In this document: one piece after another, positions 11,755-23,373 of the stretch | How the letters are laid out: each line of letters begins with the position of its first letter | How positions within the stretch are numbered: the stretch's first letter is position 1 | From: Guyanagaster necrorhizus | Taxonomy: Eukaryota; Basidiomycota; Agaricomycetes; Agaricales; Physalacriaceae | Direction: 5' to 3' | DNA length: 64,000 nt | NCBI RefSeq assembly: GCF_019112545.1 | Contig: NW_025064902.1 | Location: 542,623-606,622 of the forward strand | Notes under the pieces: generated by a model | What the model saw: only the letters and a program-made list of their open reading frames with translations | Told to the model about the DNA's origin: nothing | Database searches by the model: none | Made by a program: the position numbers and the translations under genes

Positions 11755-12060
11755 ATTGATTGTGCCATTTTATTTGATGCTTGCATTGGAGTCTGGATGT
11801 CGTGGTGTGTATGCTTCTACTTAGGTTGCCGCGCACACGGTCTAAGACACATCCTCATGATCCGCAGCGTGATGTTGCTCGGCAGTACTCTTCTGGATGA
11901 ACATTAAAAATACCTTGAATCATTCCCTCGTCCTAATTCCTCAACACAAGAACTCATTATGCGGCATCAACCTCGCATATGCATTCAATGCGATGCAGTC
12001 TGGCTGTTCGCCTTCAGTTCGCTTATCATGGGCAAAGGAAGTAATGATGATGATTCGAAA
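11380..12060 (+). repeat. Dispersed gene-like repeat, copy C (5' part only)
   Basis: It matches the 5' part of copies A and B, from the CCACATTGAACTCAG block through the conserved ATG at 11692 and a short way past it (TTGCCGCGCACACGGTC against TGCCATGCACACTGTC in copy B). The first 220 bases are CpG-free, the rest is CpG-normal. Behind the ATG a run of ACT triplets would encode poly-Thr and then meets a stop. Confidence 0.55.
11711..11754. repeat. ACT trinucleotide microsatellite
   Basis: About 14 tandem ACT triplets. Copy B has a related but interrupted Thr-codon stretch at the same place of the repeat unit, so the pure run in copy C is likely a local expansion. Confidence 0.9.
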
Positions 12061-12111
12061 TCGAAATCCGCATATCAAAATTAGGGCACATATCCTAAGA
12101 GCTGTACCTAT

Positions 12112-13173
12112 TTAGGACAGGGCAGCGTCATTACTGCCACCCATACCTCCACTGCTGCTGGTATCAGACATCACACTGCCATCCTCGGTCAGGGCACCAG
12201 CGGCCAATGTGGTGTAGCTCGACGAGAGGTCGATAGCCATAGAACCCCAGCTGCAAGGATGAGCATCAGTAAGAGACTTACCGACGAAATGTGGTGTTGT
12301 ACTCACGCAAGGAGACCATCAGAAATGTCGTCCCCGAGGTAGACGTGAGGTCAATCCCGTCAGGCGCATCCTCGACTTCCTCGGCTATAATGGAATCGTT
12401 GGAATTGGTGGTGAGTTGCTGGGTATTGGAAATGTAGGGAGAGGTAGCTTCGACGACGGTGATCAGGTTTTCGTCAAAGAAGAATTGTCCTCAAAACAGT
12501 GGGTTAGATCTGGAGGACAAGAGATTGGACTTGCCGACGTGGTGATCGTTGTCGGCTTTGAACGTGCCGTTGTGGAAGAGGGTATCGTTACCGTGGGCTA
12601 TCATATGGATCTGGTTAGCTCGTAAGGTGTAGTGGCCTGGAAATGGACTGTCAAGAGGAGAGAAGCCATGGAAAGAGGAAAACATACCAATGAAGATAGT
12701 CTCGAATTGGGCATAGCCATCGTCGTTGGTGACTTGGATACCCCGAAGGAAAGTCTTGTGCTACAAGAGAGTTGGTATTGATGGAATGAAGGGATCGAGC
12801 CAAATAGACAAATTGAAGGAACCCACCATATTGGTCGGGTCGTTGGAATTTCCATTGCCAGACACGATTACACCGGCGTAGGCACCGGTCGCATTACAGT
12901 GCCAGAAATCGATGTAAGCATCCGAGACAGGCTCGTTGATACATCAATGAGTTCGACATCGACATAGGTGTAGACGCCTTCTTGGTTTTCGGTGATGTTG
13001 GAGCAGACATATTCACCCGTCGACGTAGTAAGGGCCCTGTGTGGCCTCGGGCGCAAGGACGCAGGACGCGTTTCCGTCGACAGGGTCAGAGTCGGCCGTA
13101 AGGCCTGTCATGTTCGAGTCGTGACTTGTAGCCAACACGTCGTCCATGGTAAGAGCACATTTGTAAGGAGAAC
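12112..13173 (-). pseudogene. Intradiol ring-cleavage dioxygenase, frameshifted
   Basis: Read on the minus strand, exons separated by credible introns spell most of a fungal extracellular intradiol dioxygenase: CVLAPEATQGPYYVDG, then YVDVELIDV, DAYIDFWHCNATGAYAG, HKTFLRGIQVTNDDGYAQFE, GHYTLRANQIHMIAH, HVGQFFFDENL and WGSMAIDLSSSYT. Such enzymes open catechol-type rings using a non-heme Fe(III) held by two Tyr and two His. The reading frame breaks three times by single bases, near 13016, 12935 and 12343. In the His motif the expected H-I-H is Q-I-H, so one iron ligand is missing. One intron (about 12493-12538) has a GC donor. The 5' part with the signal peptide was not found beyond 13173. The combination of three frameshifts and a lost ligand makes this a pseudogene rather than a sequencing slip. 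Confidence 0.8.
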
Positions 13174-14597
13174 CTGGAAACGAGGGGGCTAAGCTAACGA
13201 TGGTCTGGCTATTACCTGATGTGCCAACTGTGACGACCGATGGATGCGGCTTTCAGTACAGCTGACCAAGGTCTTCGTGGAATTAACCTTGTCTGGAAAG
13301 AACCGATGAGATTATTCCAGGACCTACTAAATCGCAAACATTGGGGCGATGATGTCGTCAATTCCTTCCAGCTACAAAAGCGTCACGCCTGTTTCTCTGT
13401 CTTTTCCTTGGGCGTCCTCAATCGCGGTTCGCTAAAGTTGTGTAACATGTAGGATGGAGCTGATCTGGTGGCGGGGCGATGCCCCTTGTTCCTGGCAAAC
13501 CGGTGTCAAAAAAACAATGGTGAAATTTGGAAAGGTGAAAATTTATGATCAGTACCGGGCCTGCAGTCCGATAAATTATGACCCTACCGAGCCGCTTCTG
13601 TGTTAGTTCTTTCGTGAAGGTTTGGTCTATCATAGCAATCTTGAGAGGAAATCGGCATGTCACGGTCCACCGGATATGTTGGGTCAGGCCGGTGTGGGAG
13701 AATAGTGACTGGAATAACGGCAAAATGCGGACGTCACCTGACTGAGACGCGTTGTTCGGTCAACATTTTGACCTCCGAAGTCGCTTCCTTTCCTCCATCC
13801 CGCTCCTGGTTCCACCGGTCTCTCGCGTGAATACGACGCGAATTTTTCCGGTAATATATGTCGAAATTCACGGTCAATATCATATGGTGCCAAATCGCAG
13901 CGTACTCTGCTCCTTTTGCCCTCCGTGTCTGTTCAAAATTTGGCGTGCACCTTGGATTTGCCTTTACAGTAGATCCATTTGTGCATTTCCTGCCATGCAG
14001 GGCTCTTCTTCCTCTCTGCACGACTGCAACCAGAACACTTCATTGATTGCCATGCAACAGTCTCAAGTTCCGCCACCTCAACTTCATCTCGATACACTAT
14101 TCGCTCATCTGATATATACAATTTGGGGACCAATAAATCCTACAATGTGGGTCCATATGGGTGCAATGTTCCGATATCTGGGTGTGCAGATGGATCGGCA
14201 CCTGAGTCTATGGTACACATGAATTGTTGTCAGTGCTTGTATGGAACTGTTACGTAGAGGAAGGGTCTGATACAGACATGCCCTTGAGAACGGAAAGTGT
14301 AGCTGGGGCCCGTCGGGCCTGGGCTTCTCGTCATACTGGTCGGCTTGTTGGTCGTCTTGTTGGTCGTAGTTGGTACATCAGCGGATGCTCCGCACGTCCT
14401 GCCTTTTTCTTTAATTAGATCGTAGTGCTGATATTGCTGTAGTATCGGCGCAGTTACGACTCGCAGCGTCCGGTGCTCATGCGGCAGATATCATTGGATA
14501 AATAACCGGTGACACATTCGTTCTATCCAAATCTACGTGGTACCGCGAGGGAATGCTATGCGTTTCATAAATGCAACAAAAACTTCCACGACGCCTT
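13174..14597. other. Intergenic stretch, no gene recognised
   Basis: Several 60-150 codon frames overlap on both strands without known motifs or a consistent exon chain. Remains of the dioxygenase 5' exons may lie at 13174-13260 (a possible donor near 13213), but I could not connect them. Confidence 0.45.
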
Positions 14598-16185
14598 TCA
14601 TCCACCGTACTGAATATCTAGGCTCTCTTGGCAGAGCGTGTGCCATCTTGCGGAAAGATCGTCATCCTCAAAACAAAATGGCTCATCCAGAATGAGCGTC
14701 TGCAAGGTTGTGCCACCATCAACGGCTTCGCTTCGAGATGCGACCATCCCAACGATGATACTGTTGGCATCCTCAAATTCAAACGTCGACCCTCTCAAGT
14801 CTATCCCGCGTAGCTGAGGGACCAACTGTGAAAACTCTGTCTTCCTTCCGAGTTGGAGAAAGACATCATCGGTCACCACCTTGCCGCCGAGTTTCAGGTT
14901 CCTCAGGAACGGGGTGTGCTTCAATAGGTGCGTCAACATTTGACTGTCGAGTCATTGAATCTTCCATCTGTATACACAGATGCTTCAACACCGGCGCAGT
15001 CTGTGTAGTGAATTCTGGCAAAACGATACTATCATCCTCTCCTGTGTCACTGAATTCCATCTGTAACTGGAGGAGCCCCGGCAAAGCGAGTCTTGAAAAC
15101 AGCTCGGCTATGGATCTCTCGACATTCTCGGTTATGATCAGCACCTGGAGATGGGCGTGCCAACACACGTCAGATGGTGCGCCTGAGAGGAAATCTACGT
15201 CTGCCGAAAATCTGCCATACACCAAATTTGGCGCTTTTTGTAAGAGGGCGAGGGGCTGCATGTTGTTACCCTGTAACGACACCTTGATGATTTGTTCTGA
15301 TGGAAAATAAAATAGGTCGTGAAAGAGGGTCCCCCAATCCCATTCTGTGAGTCCTAACTCTTGTAACTGCGGTGCAAAACGGAACACTTCGATCATGGCT
15401 ATCGGCTCGGATTCTGTGTCTGGTTCACCATGTAGGTAAACAGAAAGCGAAGTAAGGTAACTCAGTGAACCGGAAATGTTGTTGAAAATGCGGAATGCAG
15501 AGAAGGGAAGACCGATGGAGAGTGTTTTCCAGCGGGGAGAGGTGGAGAGAATTACGGGAAGAATGGGATGGTCGGATGTATCTTCACTGCTCTCGATAGC
15601 GACAGTGAGGTGGTGTGTACCGGACCTTCCCAAATATGTTCCTCGACGGAATAATGAACGCATGTGGCCCTGGTATCTGTGAAGTTGGAGCCGGATGAAT
15701 GACCAGAGACTAGGTGTGGTTAAAGCAACTTGACGCCATCGAGATGAGACATAGGATAAGTTCCACGGAGAATTCTTGATATTGAGGGAGTCCAGCAATG
15801 AAGTATCCGTGTCGCTATCGTTGGACTGTAACAGCTCGCTGTCCGGATGGATACATGAAAGAAAGATGTGGCTCAAAATCTCGGGGGGTAAACGACGGAC
15901 GGGATTCAAGACAAATTTCGAGTCGGCGATGTGCTTCACTGCTCAGTTCTGCTCTTTCAAGAGTGAGTCGAGGGTGTTCTGGGTTTGTGATATGCGTTGC
16001 TGGAGGAAGGCCAAATACTGCTCTCCCTCACGGATAACGGCTTCTAGTTCCGCACGTTCGGCGCATACGGGAGCGTCATTACAGGCAAAAAAATCCTGCA
16101 GTTGAGCGATGGAGATCCCATTGGGAAGGGGCTTTTCAGATGGCGCGAACCCGCACTGAGGACACTGAGATAGGGTTGTGATCAT
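14598..16185 (-). pseudogene. F-box-like protein, one in-frame stop and one frameshift
   Basis: Minus-strand reading starts at ATG 16185 with a Cys-pair motif (CPQCGF) and a coiled helix (ELEAVIREGEQYLAFLQQRI). It meets TGA at 15945-15943, and continues in the same frame with the F-box segment NPVRRLPPEILSHIFLSC and WNLSYVSSRWRQVALTTPSLW. That order is standard for Agaricomycete F-box proteins, so the TGA interrupts one gene. A CGA codon there would restore the frame, which fits C-to-T change at a CpG. Near 14940 the frame shifts by one: the end of one frame (IQMEDSMTRQS) passes into the other (MLTHLLKHTPFLRNL), which runs to the stop at 14598. Apart from these two lesions the leucine-rich C-terminal part is well kept, so the decay is recent or partly due to assembly errors. 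Confidence 0.75.
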
Positions 16186-17702
16186 AGTTTGGTAAGTCTG
16201 AGTCAATGAAGGAAGCTGAAGAATATCCACGTCAGACGTAGCGTAGAAAAACCCAGTCAAAGGCACCTTTTGGCCGTTCTCTTGTGATATTATTATCTGG
16301 AAATACATGGTACCCCTTAAGCAAACACGTGGACTTGAGGGCAGGCCACCTGAGTTCAGAAGCAGCATTCGCACTCACCATGTTCTTGCCCAATGATATC
16401 CTTCATCACTGCCAGTCGTGTAACTTGGACGCTTTTCTCTTCAAATACGACATGTTTCTCAATGAATTAGCTGGCCTTGGTTATTATAAGCGCTGTAGAA
16501 AAATTGCCACTGTCCACCATCATCTTGAAGGCTCTCGACACAGGCACCGCTCACCAGCAACGATATTCCGGCAGCGATGACAGAAGATACGTGACTGGGC
16601 TTTCCCCAGAATGGTCATGGTGCAGCAGAGTGCGTTATTTTCTGCTTGAAATCAGAGGCGCGTTCTAATCTCGACGACAGCAGTAACGGCTCGCTCGTGT
16701 CGGCTACTAGCGCACATGCAACCTGCATATCCATCATGGCGGGGAAGAACGCTTCAGCAAGCTCAGTCAAGAGGTCGCCTATTTACACTCGATAATATGT
16801 GGACGGTGCATACACCACATGACACGGCGTTAAGACCAAGCTCAGAAGGTTGTCCGAGCCAATGGATATGGCTTCGGCGTTGTATTTGCTTTCTTGTTTA
16901 CGACGACAAGAATTGTACGCCAACGATGGCCTCTTCCTGGACATATTTCTATCGCAGTACTCTGTTTGGACGACCTAAGGACGGCGTGAGGAGGCTTGTG
17001 AGCGGATGAGCGATGTCCATGTTTTTGGAAATAAAAGTTCTTTTTTGAGTGCGTGTATCTCTACTGACGTAGGGCCCATGCTAACGGAGGCAGCAGCGAT
17101 ACGGTACTCCTGCGATGTCTATTATGTTTTGGAATGGCGCGCATATATCGGGTTTATAACCTGTATTCGACCTGATAGGTTCATCACGCTTTGGAGGTAC
17201 GCCGTTTCTTGTTTGCATATTGGCGAACGGCTAACGTGGAAGCAGCCTAACCACCATGTCAACCTTAACACGATCAAACGGAACCGCAAAGTCTGCAGAC
17301 ATGACTGATATGCTGGCTCCTAGTCGCATCCTTATCCGAAATGAACTGTCAAAAGCAAAACTTGTCTGTTGTATTTTTGTGTGATCACTCGACGGACACG
17401 CTCTCTATCGGTTAGAGTCTGACCCCAATGGTGACCTTTTCACATCTTTGGACCGTGGAGCAACGTTGATCATTAATACGATAGACGAAAAATACTCTTA
17501 ATGACCACCTGCGCCTATTCACTAGATCCCGCAGCATCGCTCACGCCAAAAACAACGCACTCAACATAGATTATGGTTTCGACGTGGATATCGGTCTCGC
17601 TTGCTTCATTGCCATGTAGGGGCATGAATTCGAAGCTTTGCCCTATTTGTCGGGGTCAATTGAAATCAATCCGATACAGGCCTTCATCGAATGTGGTTCC
17701 CA
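16186..17702. other. Intergenic stretch, no gene recognised
   Basis: It holds the 5' flank of the F-box pseudogene and short open frames only. I see no repeat shared with the rest of the window. Confidence 0.45.
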
Positions 17703-18860
17703 AATGCCGGATACTATGTGCTCGTACATAAGCAGCGCGATACTCCCTCAAACACCGGCTCCCCAAATACCATCGCCGATCACTCCGATACCGCTGGCTG
17801 ATGTTCCCTCGCTCATGGGAGTGACACTCGACGCAATTTACATCGGTGCCACCGTAGCTGTAGTGTTCGTGATATTTCCTAGAGGATTCGCGTCGATGCT
17901 TACACTACACCTTAGTTTCTATGGAATTACTATTTTGCAGACTGTTATCTATTACAAACAAATTCCCAACGATCCGTGGCTCTTTCGATACGCGATTCGG
18001 GATCCTAAGCTTTCGCATTGGGCTTGGTTCACACAACATGGACTGTATACAGGTCGCCTTTTTGTGGTGCGTTGCTCGCACGAAGGGGACATATATCGAG
18101 GGTTGTATCTTGACGTAATCCGATCTGCAGGATGCTCGATACACTCCATATTGCGCTGAGCACCCACGCATTCTATTTCTACCTTGTCGAATCGTTCGGA
18201 AAAGATCTCGCCTTGTTCATAGTTATTTGGTACGTCAAGCGGTGCCTTTTTTCTGTCGAGTTCTGAATTTCGAGCCACTTTCAGGAGCTTTCCGGTAACA
18301 GTTTTTCCTCGTCTCGTTGATCTGTAGGATCGAGTCCCCTTTTCCATATTAGCTGCAGCGTTTGGTCAATGTGCGTCTTTATATATCCTTCAGCAATCCG
18401 TGTCTGACAGGAGCCCAGATGCTGATTGTGTGTGGCGTGCAAGCGTGCGTCCCCTTCTATCTGCGCTGTGATAAATCGGAATCGATGCCACAGCTTGTAC
18501 GTTGTCAGAATAGTGAGGTGTTCGTCTTCGTTCCGTGAAAGATCCTCTATACATTCCTAACTGTGATCGTCTCACAGTCGGCAGTCATTCCCATACGGTC
18601 CTGCCACGTTTTATCGTAGGTGTTCATGTTCACGATACCTATGCGGACGCCAGTTGACACTGGTATCCGGCCCCGCAGTTCCTTGCGGTTGCTGCGACGC
18701 TTGGTGAGATACTCCTTGTCCTGGTGAAAGAAGAAAGGTATAACTTAAATTCCCCGCAGGCACAGGATCCTGTAAGCGACACTCCTATAATTCCGGCGCC
18801 GTACTAACTCGACTGCGCTTGTTAGATGCGATTTATGATACATAAGCCCTCCGGAAGGTG
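17703..18860 (+). pseudogene. DUF6534-like polytopic membrane protein, copy 1
   Basis: The first exons splice well: from ATG 17703 through LADVPSLMGVTLDAIYIGAT to a donor at 17865 and acceptor at 17915, then FYGITILQTVIYYKQIPNDP. A later exon gives FLW-MLDTLHIALSTHAFYFYLVESFG around 18070-18230. This is the usual first half of the many seven-helix DUF6534-type proteins of Agaricomycetes, whose function is unknown. After a donor at about 18230 the match becomes patchy (LIVCGVQAC at 18420, IYD near 18830) and is broken by stops. One expected intron near 17995 lacks a GT donor. A second copy of the same family lies at 20840-21908. I read copy 1 as a decayed paralog truncated at its 3' end. Confidence 0.6.
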
Positions 18861-20839
18861 ACCGATTCTTCATTGAATTCATTTCCACCTTTCCCTCTGT
18901 CTAAATGTAGGTATCGTTATCACAAAGATACCCTAAGTCATCGACGTACGAAAGGATTTTTGTGATGCATTTTGGTGCTGAATCCAACACAATGAAGTTA
19001 TTTGAAGAAACCAAGGAATGGATACTCTAAAGTATATGCAAGGAGAGACATGCGTACAGTCCAGCATGATCTTCGTCCGACAGTGGGCATGTGCGATGCA
19101 TAATTAAGCGGTTGTTGGTATTAAGGTTACCATATAATATCGGCCGGTCAACGAACTGTCCTGCTCTATTATGGTAGGCTGTCCCTACTCTCTTTCTTTC
19201 TGTTTGGTGACAGTGCTTTGATAAGTCGTTCCTTGGTCGTTACACCGAGTTGATGGTCTGCAGTCTCTTGCCGTCAGCACGAGACAGCGCTATTGAAGGA
19301 CGTTAGATTCAGGTTCGACTTCATCCCAGCCGACCAGGCTTCGACACACCGAAAATGAGAGTGTCCCGAGTACGACGGGAACACCTTAGTCATCGTTTCG
19401 GCTGACACCTATGGATCGTACGTCAGATATCACTTTTTCTACCTTTGGCTGACACGCTATCACAACAGGCCATGGTCTTTCCCCTCTTTAAGTGACTGCG
19501 TTCTTCCAAACGATGAAACAGGTACTCACTAGGCTGTTATTGTCATCTTGGCACTTACACTTTTGCCAGGTGCAAGCACTGAATACACTGCTGAATCCAC
19601 AAAGAATCTCTAGCCAGTGTTCATGTATCCTTCAAATCCTGGCGTTCTCCTTCATCGGAACACTCTTTGCCTCGTTGACGACACACGATGTCTAAGACCG
19701 GTTTCGTCATTGTGAGGATGTGGAACAAATGAAATTAGAGGCAATTGGCGCCGGAGCAGGAGGAACGTAGAGAAGGAGATGGGGGAAAGAACGATCAGGA
19801 CCTGTGAAAAGGAGAAACGCTAGAAGCGGTGATCGGGATTCGAGAAAAGGGTGCATCACACGAAACTACTGAATATCAACTGAGGAGATTGAACGCTGCT
19901 GGCGCATGAAGACAGCGATCTTCATGGCGTCGTATGCCTATGTACCTGTTTGTTACGAGGAGATCGTAGTAAGTCTTCGTCTCCGCTCTTATCGATGATA
20001 CTAAGCCGTTTATTCATCGAAAAGATGGAGCTCCAGCATCGGATCGTCACCTTGACTAGTGGGGCAATCACGAGAAGAGTGTGAGCGTTCACATCAGACC
20101 GTTAACCCGTGCATCCGCTCACCATCCTTAATGAAACACGACTTCTATGGCTCTCACGTTTGAACTCTCAGCGGTGGAATAACGTTACAGTATCTCGTTG
20201 AAACCCGTATCAAGAGCCCTAGGCGACGTGGAGAGGACCCCCAAGGAGTGCATTCGAAGCGTTCTGATCATAGTCGGTCAGTGTACCTTACGTGCGAAGA
20301 ATGTTAAAGCTGATTGTTTCGTAGTGAAAAGATAGCATCGTCGGCACTCATTCCATCAATGTAGATGCATCTGAGTGAGGTCCCTAGCGTGGAAATTTTG
20401 TTTTCGTTTTTGTCACTGCTTCCTGCTGTCGTGGGGTTTCGTGCAACACGTAGATTTCTCTTTTTAAGCGCGCGCCAAAGTATCTCCATGAGTAGATATT
20501 CTTATTAACTTTCAGCAAGGAACGACCGCTCGGATCATAGGACACTGGGCAAGAGTATGAGTATGTTCCTCTTTCGCTCGGTATATTGTTCACCTGCATT
20601 CTCCGTGCAGGACTGGGAACGCCGGCCATCAGATCTCAGCAAGTCAAAGAAGATCTGAGCTCAGACATCAGGGATTTTCAGCTGCGCTGTTGGATAAATC
20701 AAGGCCCAAACCATCTTCGAGCCAAATCCCGTCATCACCACCAAGACGTGCATATTTATTACTCGATTTACGTAGGTTCAATTTCTATCGTGTCTACGAA
20801 AGATTCAGTGCTCATTTTTCCTCAGCCAGTCTCAAACCC
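18861..20839. other. Intergenic stretch, no gene recognised
   Basis: No frame above about 80 codons and no motif that I can place. It separates two decayed paralogs and could contain further remains of them that are too diverged to see. Confidence 0.45.
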
Positions 20840-21908
20840 TGCTGACATCGCAATGTAAGTGTCCGATTCATAAGCTTAGGACAAAGTATGCCGGTCCTTG
20901 CCTTTGTAACCGTACGTCGGCCAAAAAGGTGATCACTACAATCTCCAGGATCCCCGATACACTTCACGTTGCGATAAGCACTCATGCCTTGTATTTCTAT
21001 CTGATCGAATCGTTTGGAAATTATCTTCCCCTCTTCGAGATCATTTGGTACGCACAACTCTCATCTACCATAACTCTAGGTTCATCTGAGTTCGCACCTC
21101 GCTGGCAGGAGTTTTAAGGTGTGCCTATTTCCACCCTTCATCTATTATATGAATGTCCGAAATTCCTTCCGTCCTTAGTTGCAGCTCCTAATCAAAGTAT
21201 GTGAATTTGGTACGATTTTGCACTCCTTCTCTAATTATTAACCAGATTTTAATCGTTGTTGGCGTCCAAGCGTGTGCTCCTCAACTGACTCTCGAATGAT
21301 CAGAGACTCAACCATCAGTGCTACAGCTTATACGCCGTCAGAGTATTAAAATCTTAGTCTCTGCCGACATTAAAATAAATGAACCCTGACTGTTGGTCTC
21401 CTAATAATTGGTCGTAATTTCCATACGGTGCTGCCATGGTTCATTGTACGTACTCTTCTTGCTCGTTCATAACTCTTCCAGACTCCGCCCGCAGTTTCTT
21501 GCTGTCGCCGCTTCCTTAGGTGAGACCTCTTTTGTCCTAAATAACCGAACTTGAAGACCTGAATGAGATTTCCAAGGCGCCGGAATCGGTGAGCAATGAG
21601 CATCGATTTTGTATATACAGTTCTGACTCGCAGATACGTTTCTAGATATTTTTTATGATACGTATGCAGCACGCCTCTTTATGGTGGCCGTCTCCCATGC
21701 TAACTTTGCCACAGATATACCCCATCAAGCTTTCTGGACATCTCAAACATCAGCGTAGGCTTCGGTAGCCGTATACTAAACGTATGGCCACACTAATGCT
21801 TCGCAGATATCTATTTATGTAGTCTTCTCTACATTCGCAGGAGCGGACTTCTTCATCGCCGGTACAATGTGCTACTACTTGCACAAAGGCGTGACGGGCT
21901 TCTCCAGG
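20840..21908 (+). pseudogene. DUF6534-like polytopic membrane protein, copy 2, 3' end missing
   Basis: Exon-like pieces in the same order as copy 1: PDTLHVAISTHALYFYLIES at about 20955-21010, LIVVGVQAC near 21250, a FHTVLPW-like piece near 21418, FLAVAASLG near 21503, and a clean exon at 21808-21908 reading VVFSTFAGADFFIAGTMCYY followed by LHKGVTGFS. The last piece is the sixth to seventh helix region typical of the family. The expected final exon is absent, because sequence of a different kind (the arm of the large inverted repeat) begins about 20 bases further. Stops between the pieces show decay. The inverted repeat boundary probably cut the gene. Confidence 0.6.
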
Positions 21909-22640
21909 TGTGTTGCCTCTTCCATCCTTCATGAATGCAGATAAAACCATTCCCGGATGATCGCAAAGAGAGTCGAAGAATATTGCATTCCCGAAGATTA
22001 GGACGTTGCTCTATGGGCTGTTATCTCGTGCTGCGCACTCGTCTACTTGACAATGTTTTTGCCAAAGCGTGTGGGAGGACAAAGACAGGAGAGGCGCGTC
22101 TGAGGTGCGCAACAAAGACAAGTCCGGGTGCCACCATTCATCGTCTGGCTTTGTCCCTCTGCGCAGACCTACTTAAAAGCAACCTGGACTATGATCACCA
22201 TCCACTGCATCCATTCCCGCTTCTCCTTCCGTGATGAATGGACTAGGCTATCTTACTTCTTACCAATCTGGTGCGAGCCAGCTTGTCCCTGCGAATGCCT
22301 CGATATCTTTCACGAATCATTCGGCACCAGCATATGGAGCAGCCATGAATGTTCAGATTCATCGCAGAATGCAAGATTTCAGTGGGATTCAAATGCCTAC
22401 TCCATCTATGCCTCCCGAAACACCTTCAACCTCATGGTCGCCTTCAGGCTGGAGCGCGCCATCGGGACAAACCAGCCGCCCATGCCACCGTGGCCATGGA
22501 AGGTGCAGGTGGCAATTCTCCTACCCTATCTGAATGATGATCGCTGACCGCGAAGAATCACCGTTCCAACCGCAATTGCAAGGATCTTGGTCAGTGCCAC
22601 TTCACCGAGTCCAAGTTAGAGCTCATCCTTTCACAGCCCG

Positions 22641-22910
22641 CGTGCACGGAAACTCAGCATATATCAGAAAGAGACGTTCCTGGTATCGCAGAACGGTCCC
22701 GAAGTGAGCTTCCTAAAGACGTTCGAGAGCCCGCTGTATCAGTTCAGCCGGAACGATGCGAAGCGGAGGCGACTTTTCCTCAGGTGCGAGCCCTGGGTTG
22801 ATCCGGACAGGATCGAACAGGACAAAGTGGTGTGTTTGGGATGCGGGTGTGATATCTCTCTTGGGAATGCTGAGTATAATCCGGGTAACTGGATGCGCCA
22901 CCGGGATTGA
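22641..22910 (+). pseudogene. Zinc-binding protein fragment (left arm copy)
   Basis: A frame open to the stop at 22910 reads FLVSQNGPEVSFLKTFESPL, then RRRLFLRCEPWVDPDRIEQ, VVCLGCGCDISL and NPGNWMRHRD. The CxxC followed by WMRHRD resembles the small BED/C2H2-like zinc module found in many basidiomycete proteins of unknown role. It ends at the place where the second zinc pair would be completed. No upstream start or complete gene is visible in the arm, so it is a fragment. An identical copy is in the right arm. Confidence 0.45.
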
Positions 22911-23117
22911 TGTGTTGGTATCGAGAACGCGATTTTGAGTTTTGTCCTGGATGCTTGGGAAATTCGGACTGCGAATTCTTCTGTGGGGAGACCGTGATGC
23001 TCTCAGTCTAAATACTATGTATTTTTGACCTGCGGAGCTGTTACTGTTAACGAACAAAAGAGCCGTCGCAGTGTGAATGCGGCATGTACCGTTCTTGGCT
23101 GCACCGTTCGCCTTGTG

Positions 23118-23339
23118 TCAGGCCTCGCATGAGCATGCGCTGATCATGACAACTCCATCGAAATCGCCCTGTGCCGTTACGGATGCGAGTTCATTGATAT
23201 TCGTGAGCACGGTTTCGATCACTGGAATCGAGAAAGGCGTGTAGCTTGCTGCAGTAAATATGGTTCCATACAGATCCTGGCCACTATCGGAGGATGGCGT
23301 AGGTTCGCGAAGGAGGAGAACGTTTGCCCCGGACGTCAT
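23118..23339 (-). pseudogene. Uroporphyrinogen-III synthase-like fragment (left arm copy)
   Basis: From ATG 23339 the minus strand reads VLLLREPTPSSDSGQDLYGT, then YTPFSIPVIETVLTNINEL and FDGVVMISACSCEA, then TGA. This matches the first quarter of fungal uroporphyrinogen-III synthase (HEM4), where a Trp codon usually follows the CEA position, so TGG to TGA is likely. The following frame is unrelated to the enzyme. The fragment lacks the rest of the two-domain fold and cannot be active. Confidence 0.6.
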
Positions 23340-23373
23340 CGCGGTCAGCGACACAAAGGGTAATGTGACCCTT

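Larger units (their letters stand above)
21929..23373 (+). repeat. Left arm of large inverted repeat (1445 bp)
   Basis: This arm is the reverse complement of 28621-30065: coordinates pair as x + y = 51994. All open frames in the two arms are identical in length and translation, including frames of 62, 68, 99, 100, 114 and 139 residues, and the bases I compared at both ends and in the middle agree without gaps. Outside the outer ends (21928 / 30066) and inside the inner ends (23374 / 28620) similarity stops at once, apart from five near-identical bases at the outer edge. Confidence 0.95.

Noticed and set aside
13752..14222. 156-codon open frame on the plus strand
   Set aside because: It has no motif, no splice context, and competes with equally long frames in other phases.
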